Shown here: positions 1 through 8,637 of the stretch, piece after piece
Position numbering within the stretch: the first letter of the stretch is position 1
Layout: every line of letters begins with the position of its first letter
Assembly (NCBI RefSeq): GCF_000374165.1
Contig: NZ_KB893671.1
Coordinates: 310,193-374,192 of the forward strand
Direction: 5' to 3'
Length of the DNA: 64,000 nucleotides
DNA from: Parafrankia elaeagni
GTDB taxonomy: Bacteria > Actinomycetota > Actinomycetes > Frankiales > Frankiaceae
The notes under the pieces: generated by a model
What the model was told of the DNA's origin: nothing
Database searches by the model: none
Seen by the model: only the letters and a program-made list of their open reading frames with translations
Made by a program: the position numbers and the translations under genes

Positions 1-1
1 C

Positions 2-688
2 CAGATCATCACGTCGCTGCGCGGGCCCGAGGGCGTGCGGGTGATCGCAGAGGTGAAGCGCAACAGCCCCGCGCGGGGCGCGCTGGCCCCGATCGCGGAT
101 CCGGCCGCGCTGGCGGCGGCTTATGCCGCGGGCGGAGCCGCCGCGATCAGCGTTCTGACCGAGCCGCGGTTCTTCGGCGGGACGCTCGACGATCTCGCGG
201 CTGTCCGGGAACGGGTCGGTGTCCCGGTGCTGCGCAAGGACTTCGTCGTGCATCCGTACCAGGTTGTGGAGGCCGCAGCGTATGGCGCGGATCTGGTGCT
301 GCTTATCGTCGCTGCGCTTGAGCCGCGCGAGCTGGCGGGCCTGCTGGACGAGGCGGCCGGCTGCGGCCTGGCGGCGCTGGTCGAGGTGCACTCGGAGGCG
401 GAGCTGGCCGTGGCGGTCGACGCCGGGGCACAGATCGTCGGCGTCAACGCCCGCGACCTGACCACGCTCGCCGTCGACCGCGACATCCTCTCGAGGCTGG
501 CACACGCGATCCCGGGCGACGTGGTCTGCGTCGCGGAGTCCGGTGTGCGGGGGCCCGACGACGTCCGGGCCTATGCCGCGGCAGGCGCGGACGCAGTCCT
601 GGTCGGTTCGTCGCTCGTCGTCCATGAGCAGCCCGCTGACGCGGTGGCCGCGCTGGTGGAGGCCGGCCGACGGGCGGTCCCGTGCTGA
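2..688 (+). CDS. trpC: Indole-3-glycerol phosphate synthase, 5' end outside window
   Basis: Converts carboxyphenylamino-deoxyribulose phosphate to indole-3-glycerol phosphate in cytoplasmic tryptophan synthesis. The frame is open from base 2, so the gene starts upstream of the window; the GTG at 35 is internal because the family has more sequence before the EVKRNSP motif. Visible TIM-barrel landmarks are [10 protein letters not shown] (substrate-binding Glu and catalytic Lys), LRKDF, VNARDL, AESGV and VLVGSSLV. About 50 N-terminal residues are missing from view. The stop overlaps the trpB start by 7 bp, which suggests coupled translation. Identity is certain; only the start is unknown. Confidence 0.96.
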   Translation, partial: QIITSLRGPEGVRVIAEVKRNSPARGALAPIADPAALAAAYAAGGAAAISVLTEPRFFGGTLDDLAAVRERVGVPVLRKDFVVHPYQVVEAAAYGADLVLLIVAALEPRELAGLLDEAAGCGLAALVEVHSEAELAVAVDAGAQIVGVNARDLTTLAVDRDILSRLAHAIPGDVVCVAESGVRGPDDVRAYAAAGADAVLVGSSLVVHEQPADAVAALVEAGRRAVPC

Positions 689-1965
689 CCGGGAATCCGA
701 TGCGCGGCGACGTCGACTACCTCGATGTGGTCGTCGAGGCGCTGGGTGCCCCCGCGGACGTCCTGCCGGACCGGGCGGGGCACTTCGGCCGGTTCGGCGG
801 CCAGTTCATGCCGGAGGCGCTGATGGCGACGCTCACGGAACTGACCCGGGCCTACCACGCCGCGCGCATGGATCCCGGATTCCTCGCCGACTTCGCCCGC
901 CTCCTGACGGGGTACGCGGGCCGGCCGAGCCTGCTCACCGAGGCCACCCGCCTCGCGGCCGGCACCCGGGCGCGCATTCTGCTCAAGCGCGAGGATCTCA
1001 ACCACACCGGATCACACAAGATCAACAATGTGCTCGGTCAGGCGCTGCTGGCCCGTTCCACGGGCAAAAGCCGGCTGATCGCCGAGACGGGGGCCGGCCA
1101 GCACGGCGTGGCCACCGCCACCGCGGCGGCGTTGCTCGGGCTGGAGTGCGTCGTCTACATGGGCGCTGAGGACACCCGCCGCCAGGCGCTCAACGTGGCC
1201 AGGATGGCCGTCCTCGGGGCGACCGTGGTACCGGTCAACACCGGCAGCCGTACGCTCAAGGACGCGATCAACGAGGCGCTACGCGACTGGGTGACGAACG
1301 CCGGCACCACCCACTACCTGCTCGGCACGGCGGCGGGCGCACATCCGTTCCCAGCGATGGTCCGGGACTTCCACCGTGTCATCGGAGTGGAGACCCGGCG
1401 GCAGATGCGCCTCGCCTACGGCGCGCTTCCGGACGCGATCGTGGCCTGCGTCGGCGGAGGGTCCAACGCAATCGGCGCGTTCCATCCCTTTCTGCAGGAC
1501 GAGTCCGTGCGGCTGTATGGCATGGAGGCCGGCGGCGCGGGCGACGGCTCCCTCCGCCATGCCGCGTCCATCACCGGAGGCTCGGTGGGAGTGCTCCACG
1601 GAGCACGCACCTACCTGCTCCAGGACGAGTTCGGGCAGACCCGGGAGAGCCACTCCATCTCCGCGGGGCTGGACTACCCGGGTGTCGGGCCTGAACACGC
1701 GATGCTGCACGACCAGGGGCGGGTGCACTACGAACGGGTGACCGACGACGAGGCCATGGCGGCCTTCCGGCTGTTGAGCCGAACCGAGGGCATCATCCCG
1801 GCGATCGAGTCCGCGCACGCGGTGGCCGGCGCGTTGCGGCTGACGCCCCGGCTCGCCGCCGAGCTGGGCCGGGAGCCGCTGGTGGTCATCTGCCTGTCCG
1901 GCCGGGGAGACAAGGACATGGGCACCGCGGCCGCCTACTTCGGACTGCAGGGGAGCGACGGGTGA
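682..1965 (+). CDS. trpB: Tryptophan synthase beta chain
   Basis: PLP enzyme joining indole and L-serine to make tryptophan; works as the alpha2-beta2 complex with TrpA. 427 residues from the GTG at 682. The PLP lysine lies in HTGSHKINN (Lys113), the phosphate-binding loop is GGGSNAIG, and the N-terminal [15 protein letters not shown] signature is present. The ATG at 700 is an alternative start, but the GTG overlaps the trpC stop as expected for a coupled operon. It ends in a GTGA overlap with trpA. Full length, with no missing key residue. Confidence 0.97.
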   Translation: MLTGNPMRGDVDYLDVVVEALGAPADVLPDRAGHFGRFGGQFMPEALMATLTELTRAYHAARMDPGFLADFARLLTGYAGRPSLLTEATRLAAGTRARILLKREDLNHTGSHKINNVLGQALLARSTGKSRLIAETGAGQHGVATATAAALLGLECVVYMGAEDTRRQALNVARMAVLGATVVPVNTGSRTLKDAINEALRDWVTNAGTTHYLLGTAAGAHPFPAMVRDFHRVIGVETRRQMRLAYGALPDAIVACVGGGSNAIGAFHPFLQDESVRLYGMEAGGAGDGSLRHAASITGGSVGVLHGARTYLLQDEFGQTRESHSISAGLDYPGVGPEHAMLHDQGRVHYERVTDDEAMAAFRLLSRTEGIIPAIESAHAVAGALRLTPRLAAELGREPLVVICLSGRGDKDMGTAAAYFGLQGSDG

Positions 1966-2807
1966 CCGGGCACGACGGCGAGACGGACCAACGCACCGGC
2001 GGCACGGAGCGGCTCACCGCTGCGCTGCGCGGAACCGGAGCCCAGGGGCACGCGGCACTGGTCGGATACCTGCCTGCGGGGTTCCCGTCCGTCCGCGCGA
2101 CAGTGGAGGCGGCGCGGGCCATGGCCGAGTCCGGTGTCGATATCATCGAGTTGGGCCTGCCTTACAGCGACCCGGTTATGGACGGCCCGGTGATCCAGCA
2201 GGCCACCGCGGCGGCCCTGGCCGCCGGCTTCACCACCGACGACCTGTTCGACATCGTCGCGGCTGTCACCCGCCAGAACGTCCCGGTCCTGTGCATGACC
2301 TACTGGAACCTGGTGGAACGCTATGGCGTCATGAGGTTCGCGAGCCGGCTTGCGCGGGCGGGTGGGCACGGGCTGGTGACCCCGGATCTCATCCCGGAGG
2401 AGGCCGGTACCAGCGGTTGGAACGCTGCCTCCACCGAGTTCGGGCTGCACCGCGTGTACCTGGTCGCGCCGTCCTCCACCCCGGAGCGGATCAGCCTGAC
2501 CGCGCAGGCCTCGACGGGTTTCGTGTATGCGGCATCCCTCATGGGGGTGACCGGGACGGGCGGGGCGCAGCCCGCCGTCGCCGCCGGGCTGGTGCGCAGG
2601 GTTCGCGCGGCGAGGGACATCCCGGTGTGCGTGGGGCTCGGAGTGTCCACTCCGAAGCAGGCCGCCGCCATCGCGCCCGAGTGCGACGGGGTGATCGTCG
2701 GAGCGGCCTTCGTGCGACAGCTGCTGGACGCGGACTCGGAGGCTGCGGGCATCCGGGCGGTGGGCCGCCTCGCGGCCGACCTGGCGCGAGGGGTCCGCGG
2801 GGCCTAG
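1962..2807 (+). CDS. trpA: Tryptophan synthase alpha chain
   Basis: Cleaves indole-3-glycerol phosphate to indole and glyceraldehyde 3-phosphate and channels indole to TrpB. 281 residues. The catalytic glutamate is in [10 protein letters not shown] and the aspartate in [24 protein letters not shown] and CVGLGVSTP are the phosphate-binding loops. The GTG start overlaps the trpB stop by 4 bp (GTGA). The stop TAG lies in a CTAG palindrome that also supplies the stop of the convergent trpD gene, so the two reading frames share four bases. Confidence 0.97.
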   Translation: MTGHDGETDQRTGGTERLTAALRGTGAQGHAALVGYLPAGFPSVRATVEAARAMAESGVDIIELGLPYSDPVMDGPVIQQATAAALAAGFTTDDLFDIVAAVTRQNVPVLCMTYWNLVERYGVMRFASRLARAGGHGLVTPDLIPEEAGTSGWNAASTEFGLHRVYLVAPSSTPERISLTAQASTGFVYAASLMGVTGTGGAQPAVAAGLVRRVRAARDIPVCVGLGVSTPKQAAAIAPECDGVIVGAAFVRQLLDADSEAAGIRAVGRLAADLARGVRGA

Positions 2808-3937
2808 CCGGCGAGGGGCGGGTGTGGTGCGGTGGCGGCGGATGCTGCCGGCACATCGCCGGCCGGCCCCGTGCTGGCCAGCCTGGCGCTGACCGCGGCC
2901 CAGCGTTCCAGCAACCCCTGGGCATGGCCCTCGTCGATCGCCCGTTCGGCCCTGGCGAGCTGCGCCCCGATGCGTGCCGCCACCGGCTCGGCGCTGGACG
3001 CGGCGGCGGCCAGCCCGGCTGCGGCGGACAGCAGCACGGCGTCGCGGACGGGTCCGCGCGCGCCGGCGAACACCTCGCGGGCCACCGCCGCGTTGTGTAC
3101 CGGGTCGTCGCCCCGCAGTGCATCGGGTCCCGCTCGGCGGACGCCGACCGATCGGGGGTCGAACGCCTCCGCGCGAACCGTGCCGTCCTGCACCGTCCAC
3201 ACCTGCGAGGTGGTAGTCACGGTCAGCTCATCGAGACCATCGTCACCGCGGAACACCAGGGCGCGGGCGCCGCGCTCGGCCAGCACACCGGCCACCACGG
3301 GGATCATCCGGCGGTCGGCGACACCGACCGCGCAGGCGGCGGGTGCGGCTGGGTTGCTCAACGGGCCCAGCAGGTTGAAGGCGGTCGGGAGGCCCAGTGC
3401 GCGGCGGACGGGCGAGGCATGGCGCATCGCCGGATGGAACACCGGAGCGAAACAGAACGCTATTCCGACCTCGTCGAGCGATGCCGGCACGGCCGAGGCC
3501 GGCAGGTCGATCGCGACACCGAGCTGTTCGAGCAGGTCGGCGGAACCGCATCGTGAGGACGAGGAGCGGTTTCCGTGTTTGACAACACGGGCCCCGGCAG
3601 CCGCGGCGACGACCGCCGACATGGTGGAGACGTTCACCGTGCCGCCGTGGTCTCCACCCGTGCCGACGATGTCCAGAACCGGGCCGTCGACCTGGACGGG
3701 CACGGCGTGGCGGAGCATCGCGCGCAGCAGCGCGTCCAGCTCGGCGACCGTCTCGCCCTTGGCGCGCAGAGCGACCAGGAACCCGGCGAGCCGCGCATCG
3801 TCCGCCGCGCCCCGCATGACCTCGTTCATGACCCACTCGACGTCCGGCTCGGCGAGATCCTGGCCTTCCGTGAGCGCGGACAGGATCGAGGTCCAGCGGG
3901 CCGCGTCGGTGACAGGACGTCTCTCCCGGTCGGCCAT
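2804..3937 (-). CDS. trpD: Anthranilate phosphoribosyltransferase
   Basis: Transfers phosphoribose from PRPP to anthranilate, the second step of tryptophan synthesis. 377 residues starting at MADRERRP; the frame opens farther upstream, but this ATG follows a strong GGAGGGAG at good spacing. Signature motifs are GTGGDHGGTVNVST (PRPP/Mg binding), KHGNRSSSSRCGSADLLE (anthranilate/PRPP) and HPAMRHASPVRRALG. It is separated from trpCBA by strand and convergent to trpA, and divergent from the MocR regulator 149 bp away, an unusual split arrangement of trp genes. Confidence 0.96.
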   Translation of the reverse strand: MADRERRPVTDAARWTSILSALTEGQDLAEPDVEWVMNEVMRGAADDARLAGFLVALRAKGETVAELDALLRAMLRHAVPVQVDGPVLDIVGTGGDHGGTVNVSTMSAVVAAAAGARVVKHGNRSSSSRCGSADLLEQLGVAIDLPASAVPASLDEVGIAFCFAPVFHPAMRHASPVRRALGLPTAFNLLGPLSNPAAPAACAVGVADRRMIPVVAGVLAERGARALVFRGDDGLDELTVTTTSQVWTVQDGTVRAEAFDPRSVGVRRAGPDALRGDDPVHNAAVAREVFAGARGPVRDAVLLSAAAGLAAAASSAEPVAARIGAQLARAERAIDEGHAQGLLERWAAVSARLASTGPAGDVPAASAATAPHPPLAG

Positions 3938-3998
3938 TGCTGTCTCCCTCCGTCTGATGGAAGCCAGGCTGTCAGCGCCTGCGCCGGGGCACAAGACC

Positions 3999-4016
3999 GC
4001 CACGGGCCGGCGTGGC
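3999..4016. promoter_or_regulatory. Inverted repeat in trpD / MocR divergent promoter region
   Basis: Perfect 6-bp arms GCCACG and CGTGGC separated by GGCCGG, in the 149-bp gap between the divergent trpD and MocR-type genes. MocR/GntR regulators usually bind in their own divergent promoter, so this is a candidate operator. The arms are short and GC-rich, so chance is possible. Confidence 0.3.
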
Positions 4017-4086
4017 CGGTCCATTTCGGCAGCGCCGCCGGCGCGGCGATCAGCGGGCGAATCTCCTGGAACCTGGAAGAGAAGAA

Positions 4087-5484
4087 ATGTCGAGAATGCT
4101 TTCGATGGACGTCGACCGCGGTTCCGCGGTATCGATGTCCACGCAGATCAAGGCGGTTGTCCGGAGCCGTGTTATCGACGGCACCCTCCCCCCGGGGACC
4201 AGGCTGCCGTCGAGCAGGAGCCTGGCAGAGGACCTCGGGGTGTCCCGCAGCGTCGTGGTCCAGGCATACGAACAGCTGGTCGGGGAGGGCTACCTGCGCG
4301 CGGCCCAGGGCTCGGGTACCCGGGTCTCGTCCCATCTGCCGGTCGATGCGTTCCCCGACACCACCGCTGTCACGCCGCATCCGGTCCGGTTCGATCTGAG
4401 GGCGGGCGCGATGGGCGTGGCGTTGTTCCCCAGCAGGGAATGGCTGATCGCCTACGAAGGTGTCGTCCGGTCGATGGACCGTGGCCAGCGTCCGGCGCAC
4501 AACGCGCTGGGCGCCCCCGAGCTGCGCGCCGAGCTTGCCGGCTATCTCGGCCGGGTACGCGGCGTGACCGCGGCGCCGTCGGAGATCGCTGTCACCTCGG
4601 GGTTCACCCATGCCCTGACCGCGATGTGTGCTGTTCTGCGTGAGTTCGGCATCGACCGCCTGGCCGTGGAGGACCCGGGCGACCCGCGGCACCGGAGGGT
4701 GATCTCCAGGGCGGGCACCGAGGTGATCGGTGTCCCGGTCGACCACGCCGGCCTGGACGTGGCTGCCCTGGCCCGGTCCGGCGCCCGCGCGGTGCTCGTC
4801 AACCCGGTGAAGCAGCTACCGACCGGCGTCGCGCTCTCCGGGCCGCGGCGGGACGCGCTCGTGGGTTGGGCCGAACAGACGCGGGGGTGGGTGATCGAGT
4901 TCGATCCGGAAGGCCACCTCTGGTTCGGCGGCGGCAGTGCTCCGCTGGCTCTCCAGCGCCGCCTGCGTGACCGGATCGTGTATACCGGCTCGACCCGTAG
5001 CCTCCTCGGACCCGGCCCCCTGCTCGGCTGGTTGGTCGGGCCGCCCGCGGTGCTCGACGCGTTGCGCCGCGGCCAGGCCAGATGGTTGGGCACGCCGGAC
5101 ACGCTCACCCAGCTGGCCCTGGCCGACCTCGTCTCCAGGGGTCTGTTCGACCAGCACATCCGCAGGGTTCGGGAGGTGTACCGGGCGCGGCATGACGCAC
5201 TCAGGAGCGCGGTCGCCTCCTCCCTGCCGGGCGCGAGGGCCCTCGGCGTCGAGGCTGGCTCACACAGTTATGTGGCGCTGCCGGCCGGTGTCGACGACGC
5301 CCGCCTGGCTCTGGTCGCCGGCCGACGCCTCGTCCTCGCGCAGACGGGACGGGACTTCCGCGCCGACGGGCAGGCGGCCGAACCCGCGCTGGTGGTCGGA
5401 TACGGAGCCGTCGAGCGGGACCACATCGCCGAGGCGATCGCGCTGATCGGCCACCTGGACGAGCGCGGCGCCGGGCGCGGGTAG
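4087..5484 (+). CDS. MocR-type GntR regulator with degenerate aminotransferase domain
   Basis: Transcription factor with an N-terminal GntR winged helix (about residues 20-85; RLPSSRSLAEDLGVSRSVVV is typical) joined to a fold-type I aminotransferase-like domain (about 120-455). In MocR proteins the second domain normally binds PLP through a lysine in a GTFSK-like motif. Here the aligned segment reads YTGSTRSLLGP, with Ser305 at the lysine position, and the usual EDDYD-like segment reads IEFDPEG. PLP binding as an internal aldimine therefore looks impossible. The ATG at 4087 follows a purine-rich GGAAGAGAAG. Lying between trpD and trpEG, it may control the trp genes, but that is inference. Confidence 0.85.
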   Translation: MSRMLSMDVDRGSAVSMSTQIKAVVRSRVIDGTLPPGTRLPSSRSLAEDLGVSRSVVVQAYEQLVGEGYLRAAQGSGTRVSSHLPVDAFPDTTAVTPHPVRFDLRAGAMGVALFPSREWLIAYEGVVRSMDRGQRPAHNALGAPELRAELAGYLGRVRGVTAAPSEIAVTSGFTHALTAMCAVLREFGIDRLAVEDPGDPRHRRVISRAGTEVIGVPVDHAGLDVAALARSGARAVLVNPVKQLPTGVALSGPRRDALVGWAEQTRGWVIEFDPEGHLWFGGGSAPLALQRRLRDRIVYTGSTRSLLGPGPLLGWLVGPPAVLDALRRGQARWLGTPDTLTQLALADLVSRGLFDQHIRRVREVYRARHDALRSAVASSLPGARALGVEAGSHSYVALPAGVDDARLALVAGRRLVLAQTGRDFRADGQAAEPALVVGYGAVERDHIAEAIALIGHLDERGAGRG

Positions 5485-5497
5485 GCGCGCGCAGCGA

Positions 5498-6070
5498 TCA
5501 GGAGACCGCGGCGGCGAGGAAGTTCGCCAGCATGACCGAGCCGTCCGGCGTGGCGATGCTCTCCGGGTGGAACTGCAGGCCCTCGATCGGCAGATCGCGA
5601 TGACGCAGCCCCATGATGTGACCGTCGTCGGTCGACCGCGCGGTGGCCACCAGCCCCGCGGGCAGCGGCTCGGCGACCACGATCGAGTGGTAGCGGGTGA
5701 CCGTGAGCCGGTCGGACAGCCCGGCGAACACCCCGGCGCCGTCGTGGGAGATCGTGCTGGTTCGGCCGTGCATCAGATTGTCCGCCAGGTGTACCCCGCC
5801 GCCGAAGGCGAGTGCGATCGCCTGGTGGCCCAGGCATACCCCGAGCACCGGGAGCTCGCCGGCGAAGCGGTTGACGAGTTCCACGTGCCCGGAGTCGGCG
5901 GGGTGCCCGGGCCCGGGACCGAGTACGAGGGCACTGGGCCGCCGGGAGGCAAGCCCGTCCGGAGTGTGGGTCCCGGACCGGACCACCGCCGTGTCCGCGC
6001 CCAACGCCCCCAGGTACTCGACGATGATGTGGACGAAGCTGTCGTAGGCATCCACCACGAACACGGTCAT
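5498..6070 (-). CDS. trpG: Anthranilate synthase component II (glutamine amidotransferase)
   Basis: Class I glutamine amidotransferase that supplies ammonia to TrpE for anthranilate formation. 190 residues from the ATG at 6070, which overlaps the trpE stop by 4 bp (ATGA); frame upstream of this ATG belongs to trpE antisense context. Catalytic triad visible: Cys79 in GVCLGHQAI, His168 and Glu170 in QFHPES. GPGPGHP is the oxyanion-side loop. Convergent to the MocR gene with a 13-bp gap. A p-aminobenzoate synthase partner is possible for such subunits, but the trpE neighbour favours anthranilate synthase. Confidence 0.94.
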   Translation of the reverse strand: MTVFVVDAYDSFVHIIVEYLGALGADTAVVRSGTHTPDGLASRRPSALVLGPGPGHPADSGHVELVNRFAGELPVLGVCLGHQAIALAFGGGVHLADNLMHGRTSTISHDGAGVFAGLSDRLTVTRYHSIVVAEPLPAGLVATARSTDDGHIMGLRHRDLPIEGLQFHPESIATPDGSVMLANFLAAAVS

Positions 6071-7569
6071 GCCAGCTCGTTTCCGGTGACCGCCCAGTAG
6101 GTGGCGCTCATCTTCGCCAATGTCTCGTCCCATTCGCGTTTCGGCTCGGACAGAGCCACCACCCCTGCGCAGCTCTGCGTGGAGTAGTGGTGAACATCGC
6201 CGTCGGGCTCGGGAGAGCGTCGGTGGACGATCGTACGGATGCACAGCGCCAGTTCGCTCCAGCCACGGACGTCGAGCAGGCCGACGGCACCGGCGTACAT
6301 GCCGCGGCGCTCATGCTCGGTCTCGTCGATGATCTGCATCGCGCGGATCTTCGGCGCGCCGGTCACCGTGCCCGCCGGGAAGGTTGCCCGCAGGGTGTCC
6401 CACACGTCAGCCTGGGCCGTGAGCTGCCCGGACACCGTGGAGACGAGGTGAAAGACGTGGGAGAACTCCTCGACCGCCATCAGCGCGTCCACCGCCAGCG
6501 ACCCCGGCCGGCAGACTCTGCTGACGTCGTTGCGGGACAGGTCGACCAGCATGATGTGCTCGGCCTGCTCCTTCACGCTGCTCACCAGCTCCTCGACCCG
6601 GCGCTCGTTGTCGGTGCCGGTGGGATCCCGACGGGTGGTGCCCGCGATGGGCCGCATGACGACGCGGCCGTCCTGGATGCGGAACAACACCTCGGGGCTG
6701 GCGCCGATCAGTGTCACGCCGGCCTGGGTGACGAAGTACATGTAGGGCGACGGGTTGCGAGCCCGCAGTCGCTGGTAGACCCCGGCGGGGCCCAGCCTGG
6801 ACCGGATGTCGATCCGGTGGCCGACCTGGATCTGGTAGACGTCACCGACGCGGATGTGGTCGAGGCAGCGCTGCACCCAGCTGAGGAACTCGGCGCGGTC
6901 CACGGTGTCGTGCACCGACAGCGCGGCGGGCGCGTCGGGCACCGTGGCCGGGGCGAAGGAGACGTCCGTGTTCAGCTCGAGGAGGGGCGGGACGGGCAGG
7001 CCGGGCCCGGTGGCCGTGAGTACGACCGGGCCGCGCTGCTGCCGGTCGAACCAGATCGTCCGCTGGAACAGGGTGACCGTCAGGTCCGGGACATCGGGCT
7101 CGGCCTCCCGCGGGCGGAGGTCCTCGATCAGGGCGGCGGCGTCATAGGCGACCGAGGTGAGGAAACCGAACGCGAACCGGGATGTGGGGACCGCCGTGTG
7201 GACCCGGAACAGGTTCAGCGCGCCACGCAGGAGATCCCAGACGGCCGAGGGGCCGGTCAGTCGCGATCCGTCGTGGGTATACGACGCACAGTGAGAACGC
7301 AGTACGTCCGCGACGTGTCCTGTGCCCGTGGCGCGCACCTGCAGACCAGTGACCGTTATCTCGGCTAGTCGGCCGATGCCGACGACGCTCCCCTGCCACT
7401 GGCCGGCCTGGTCGCGGTGCAGATCCTCGAGCAGGAACACCTCCTCGTCCCCGAGCCGGTCGCGCAGCGCGAGAAACACCTCCAGCGCGTCCGCGTCGTC
7501 AGTCGGCAGCGTCGTGGCCTCGACCGCCACGTCCAGCGGCGTGTCGGCCCTTTCTGGGGTGGCAGACAT
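6067..7569 (-). CDS. trpE: Anthranilate synthase component I
   Basis: Makes anthranilate from chorismate with ammonia from TrpG. 500 residues. The chorismate-binding domain shows PIAGTTRRDP, MLVDLSRNDVSRV, GTVTGAPKIRAM and STQSCAGVV. In the N-terminal regulatory region the usual LLES tryptophan-binding motif reads LLED (residues 46-49), replacing the serine whose mutation relieves feedback inhibition in enteric enzymes; feedback control may therefore be weak. GGAGG stands six bases before the ATG and lies inside a strong hairpin (see leader). First gene of a two-gene trpE-trpG unit. Confidence 0.94.
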   Translation of the reverse strand: MSATPERADTPLDVAVEATTLPTDDADALEVFLALRDRLGDEEVFLLEDLHRDQAGQWQGSVVGIGRLAEITVTGLQVRATGTGHVADVLRSHCASYTHDGSRLTGPSAVWDLLRGALNLFRVHTAVPTSRFAFGFLTSVAYDAAALIEDLRPREAEPDVPDLTVTLFQRTIWFDRQQRGPVVLTATGPGLPVPPLLELNTDVSFAPATVPDAPAALSVHDTVDRAEFLSWVQRCLDHIRVGDVYQIQVGHRIDIRSRLGPAGVYQRLRARNPSPYMYFVTQAGVTLIGASPEVLFRIQDGRVVMRPIAGTTRRDPTGTDNERRVEELVSSVKEQAEHIMLVDLSRNDVSRVCRPGSLAVDALMAVEEFSHVFHLVSTVSGQLTAQADVWDTLRATFPAGTVTGAPKIRAMQIIDETEHERRGMYAGAVGLLDVRGWSELALCIRTIVHRRSPEPDGDVHHYSTQSCAGVVALSEPKREWDETLAKMSATYWAVTGNELA

Positions 7570-7575
7570 TCTTCT

Positions 7576-7630
7576 CCTCCGACGGTCACGACCGTGCGGA
7601 GGTCAGTGGAACATTTCCGCAGTGCGCGGA
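7576..7630 (-). promoter_or_regulatory. trpE leader: hairpin hiding the Shine-Dalgarno, with competing pairings
   Basis: In mRNA sense, CCTCCGCACGGT (7602-7591) pairs with ACCGTCGGAGG (7586-7576) around a CGTG loop, 11 bp with one bulged C; GGAGG is the trpE ribosome binding site. The 5' arm follows directly after the TGA of a small frame with two Trp codons. Upstream, TCCGC and GCGGA (7630-7616) form a small hairpin, and TGCGGA (7621-7616) can instead pair with TCCGCA (7600-7595) and free the binding site. This arrangement fits ribosome-mediated translational attenuation, known for actinobacterial amino-acid genes. Structure read by eye, not folded. Confidence 0.6.
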
Positions 7631-7731
7631 CCAGACCATCGGATGCGCCCTCGACCGGACCACTCGCCAATGCCGCGACGAATCCGGCCGGACCCGGGCA
7701 GAGCGCGATGTGGGTCAACGATCCGGGCCAT
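7603..7731 (-). CDS. Candidate trpE leader peptide (42 aa)
   Basis: Short frame whose Trp codons are at 7662-7660 and 7638-7636 (codons 24 and 32) and whose TGA touches the 5' arm of the hairpin hiding the trpE ribosome binding site. There is no clear Shine-Dalgarno for the ATG at 7731. A second, overlapping choice is a 17-codon frame at 7639-7586 (MVWSAHCGNVPLTSARS) with GAGGG eight bases before its ATG, one Trp at codon 3, and a stop in the hairpin loop. Neither has a run of Trp codons, so which one is translated is open. Confidence 0.35.
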   Translation of the reverse strand: MARIVDPHRALPGSGRIRRGIGEWSGRGRIRWSGPRTAEMFH

Positions 7732-7838
7732 TGTGGCGCGACACCGTGCGGTCGGGTGAGCCATAGTCGCATCAGGCGGTGACTGCTGTGGCTGCTCGAC
7801 CGGTGCGCGTATTGCCTGTCCGAGGCATTTCGTCCCGG

Positions 7839-8435
7839 CTACGTGGCCGATCGGCGGTAGGTGAGGAAGAGCGCACCGCTCCCGAGGGCGGTGTGGTCGG
7901 TCAGCTCCCAGGTTCTCGGGTCGAAGGCGGCGGTATGCGAGAACAGGGGGATGCCGGTGCCGAGCGTCAGCGGCCCCAGCTTGACGACGAGTTCGTCGAT
8001 CTCCCGGTAGAGCGTGCCGGCGAGCTCGCCGCCGCCGACAAGCCAGATGTCCCTGCCGTCCTGCCGCTTCAGCTCCCGGACCGTCGCGGACGGGTCGGTG
8101 GCGACCAGTTCCACGCCGCGATCCGGGCTGGTGGTCAGGGTTCGTGAGAAGACCAGGTGCCGCAGGTGGGGGAAGGCGTTCGTGAGGCCGGCCCGCAGCC
8201 CGATCTCGTAGCTGCGGCGGCCTTCCAGGACGGTGTCGAAACGGGTTCCCGGGGCGGTGATGCCGAGTGTGGCCCGAGCCGGGCCGGGTAGCGTCTCCGG
8301 GTACTCGGCGGTGAGGTGCTCGAGGTAGTCCTGCGGCACCGGCCAGAACCCGCCGGGGCCGGTCGGGTCGGCGCCATCCGGACCCGCGACGAACCCGTCG
8401 ACGGTGGACGCGACGAAGTAGACCAGACTGCGCAC
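7839..8435 (-). CDS. Dihydrofolate reductase / RibD C-terminal-like protein
   Basis: Predicted NADPH-binding reductase-fold protein of the RibD C-terminal (DHFR-like) family, cytoplasmic, substrate unknown. 198 residues from a GTG at 8435 preceded by GAGGAGGG; earlier in-frame codons lack such a site. Landmarks: LVYFVASTVDGFVAG at the N-terminus, VLEGRRSYE, DIWLVGGGELAGTLY (cofactor loop) and DELVVKLGPLTLGTGIPLF. Proteins like this are common in actinobacteria and mostly uncharacterised. Single gene, separated from trpE by the leader region and from the esterase by a repeat-rich gap. Confidence 0.8.
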   Translation of the reverse strand: MRSLVYFVASTVDGFVAGPDGADPTGPGGFWPVPQDYLEHLTAEYPETLPGPARATLGITAPGTRFDTVLEGRRSYEIGLRAGLTNAFPHLRHLVFSRTLTTSPDRGVELVATDPSATVRELKRQDGRDIWLVGGGELAGTLYREIDELVVKLGPLTLGTGIPLFSHTAAFDPRTWELTDHTALGSGALFLTYRRSAT

Positions 8436-8595
8436 GCGTCCCTCCTCGATGTTCGGCAGCCGACCGGCCGCCATCCGACGGCCGGACGCCTACCGGGCCA
8501 GTCCGGCTGGGGTCGCCGCGCAGCGGAAATGATCTGCACACTACCACTGGCCGGCCGGCCAGCCGGCCAGCCGGAGACCTGTGCCTCCGAGGCGA

Positions 8596-8631
8596 CTGCA
8601 CAGGCCTCCGTGTTGCCTGCACAGGCCTCCG
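8596..8631. repeat. 15-bp direct repeat pair
   Basis: CTGCACAGGCCTCCG occurs at 8596-8610 and again at 8617-8631, 21 bp apart, in the gap between two minus-strand genes; a shorter related TGCCTCCGAGG precedes them, as do CCGGCCAG repeats near 8550-8575. Spacing of two helical turns would suit a protein-binding site, but simple duplication is as likely. Confidence 0.5.
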
Positions 8632-8637
8632 ACGCGA

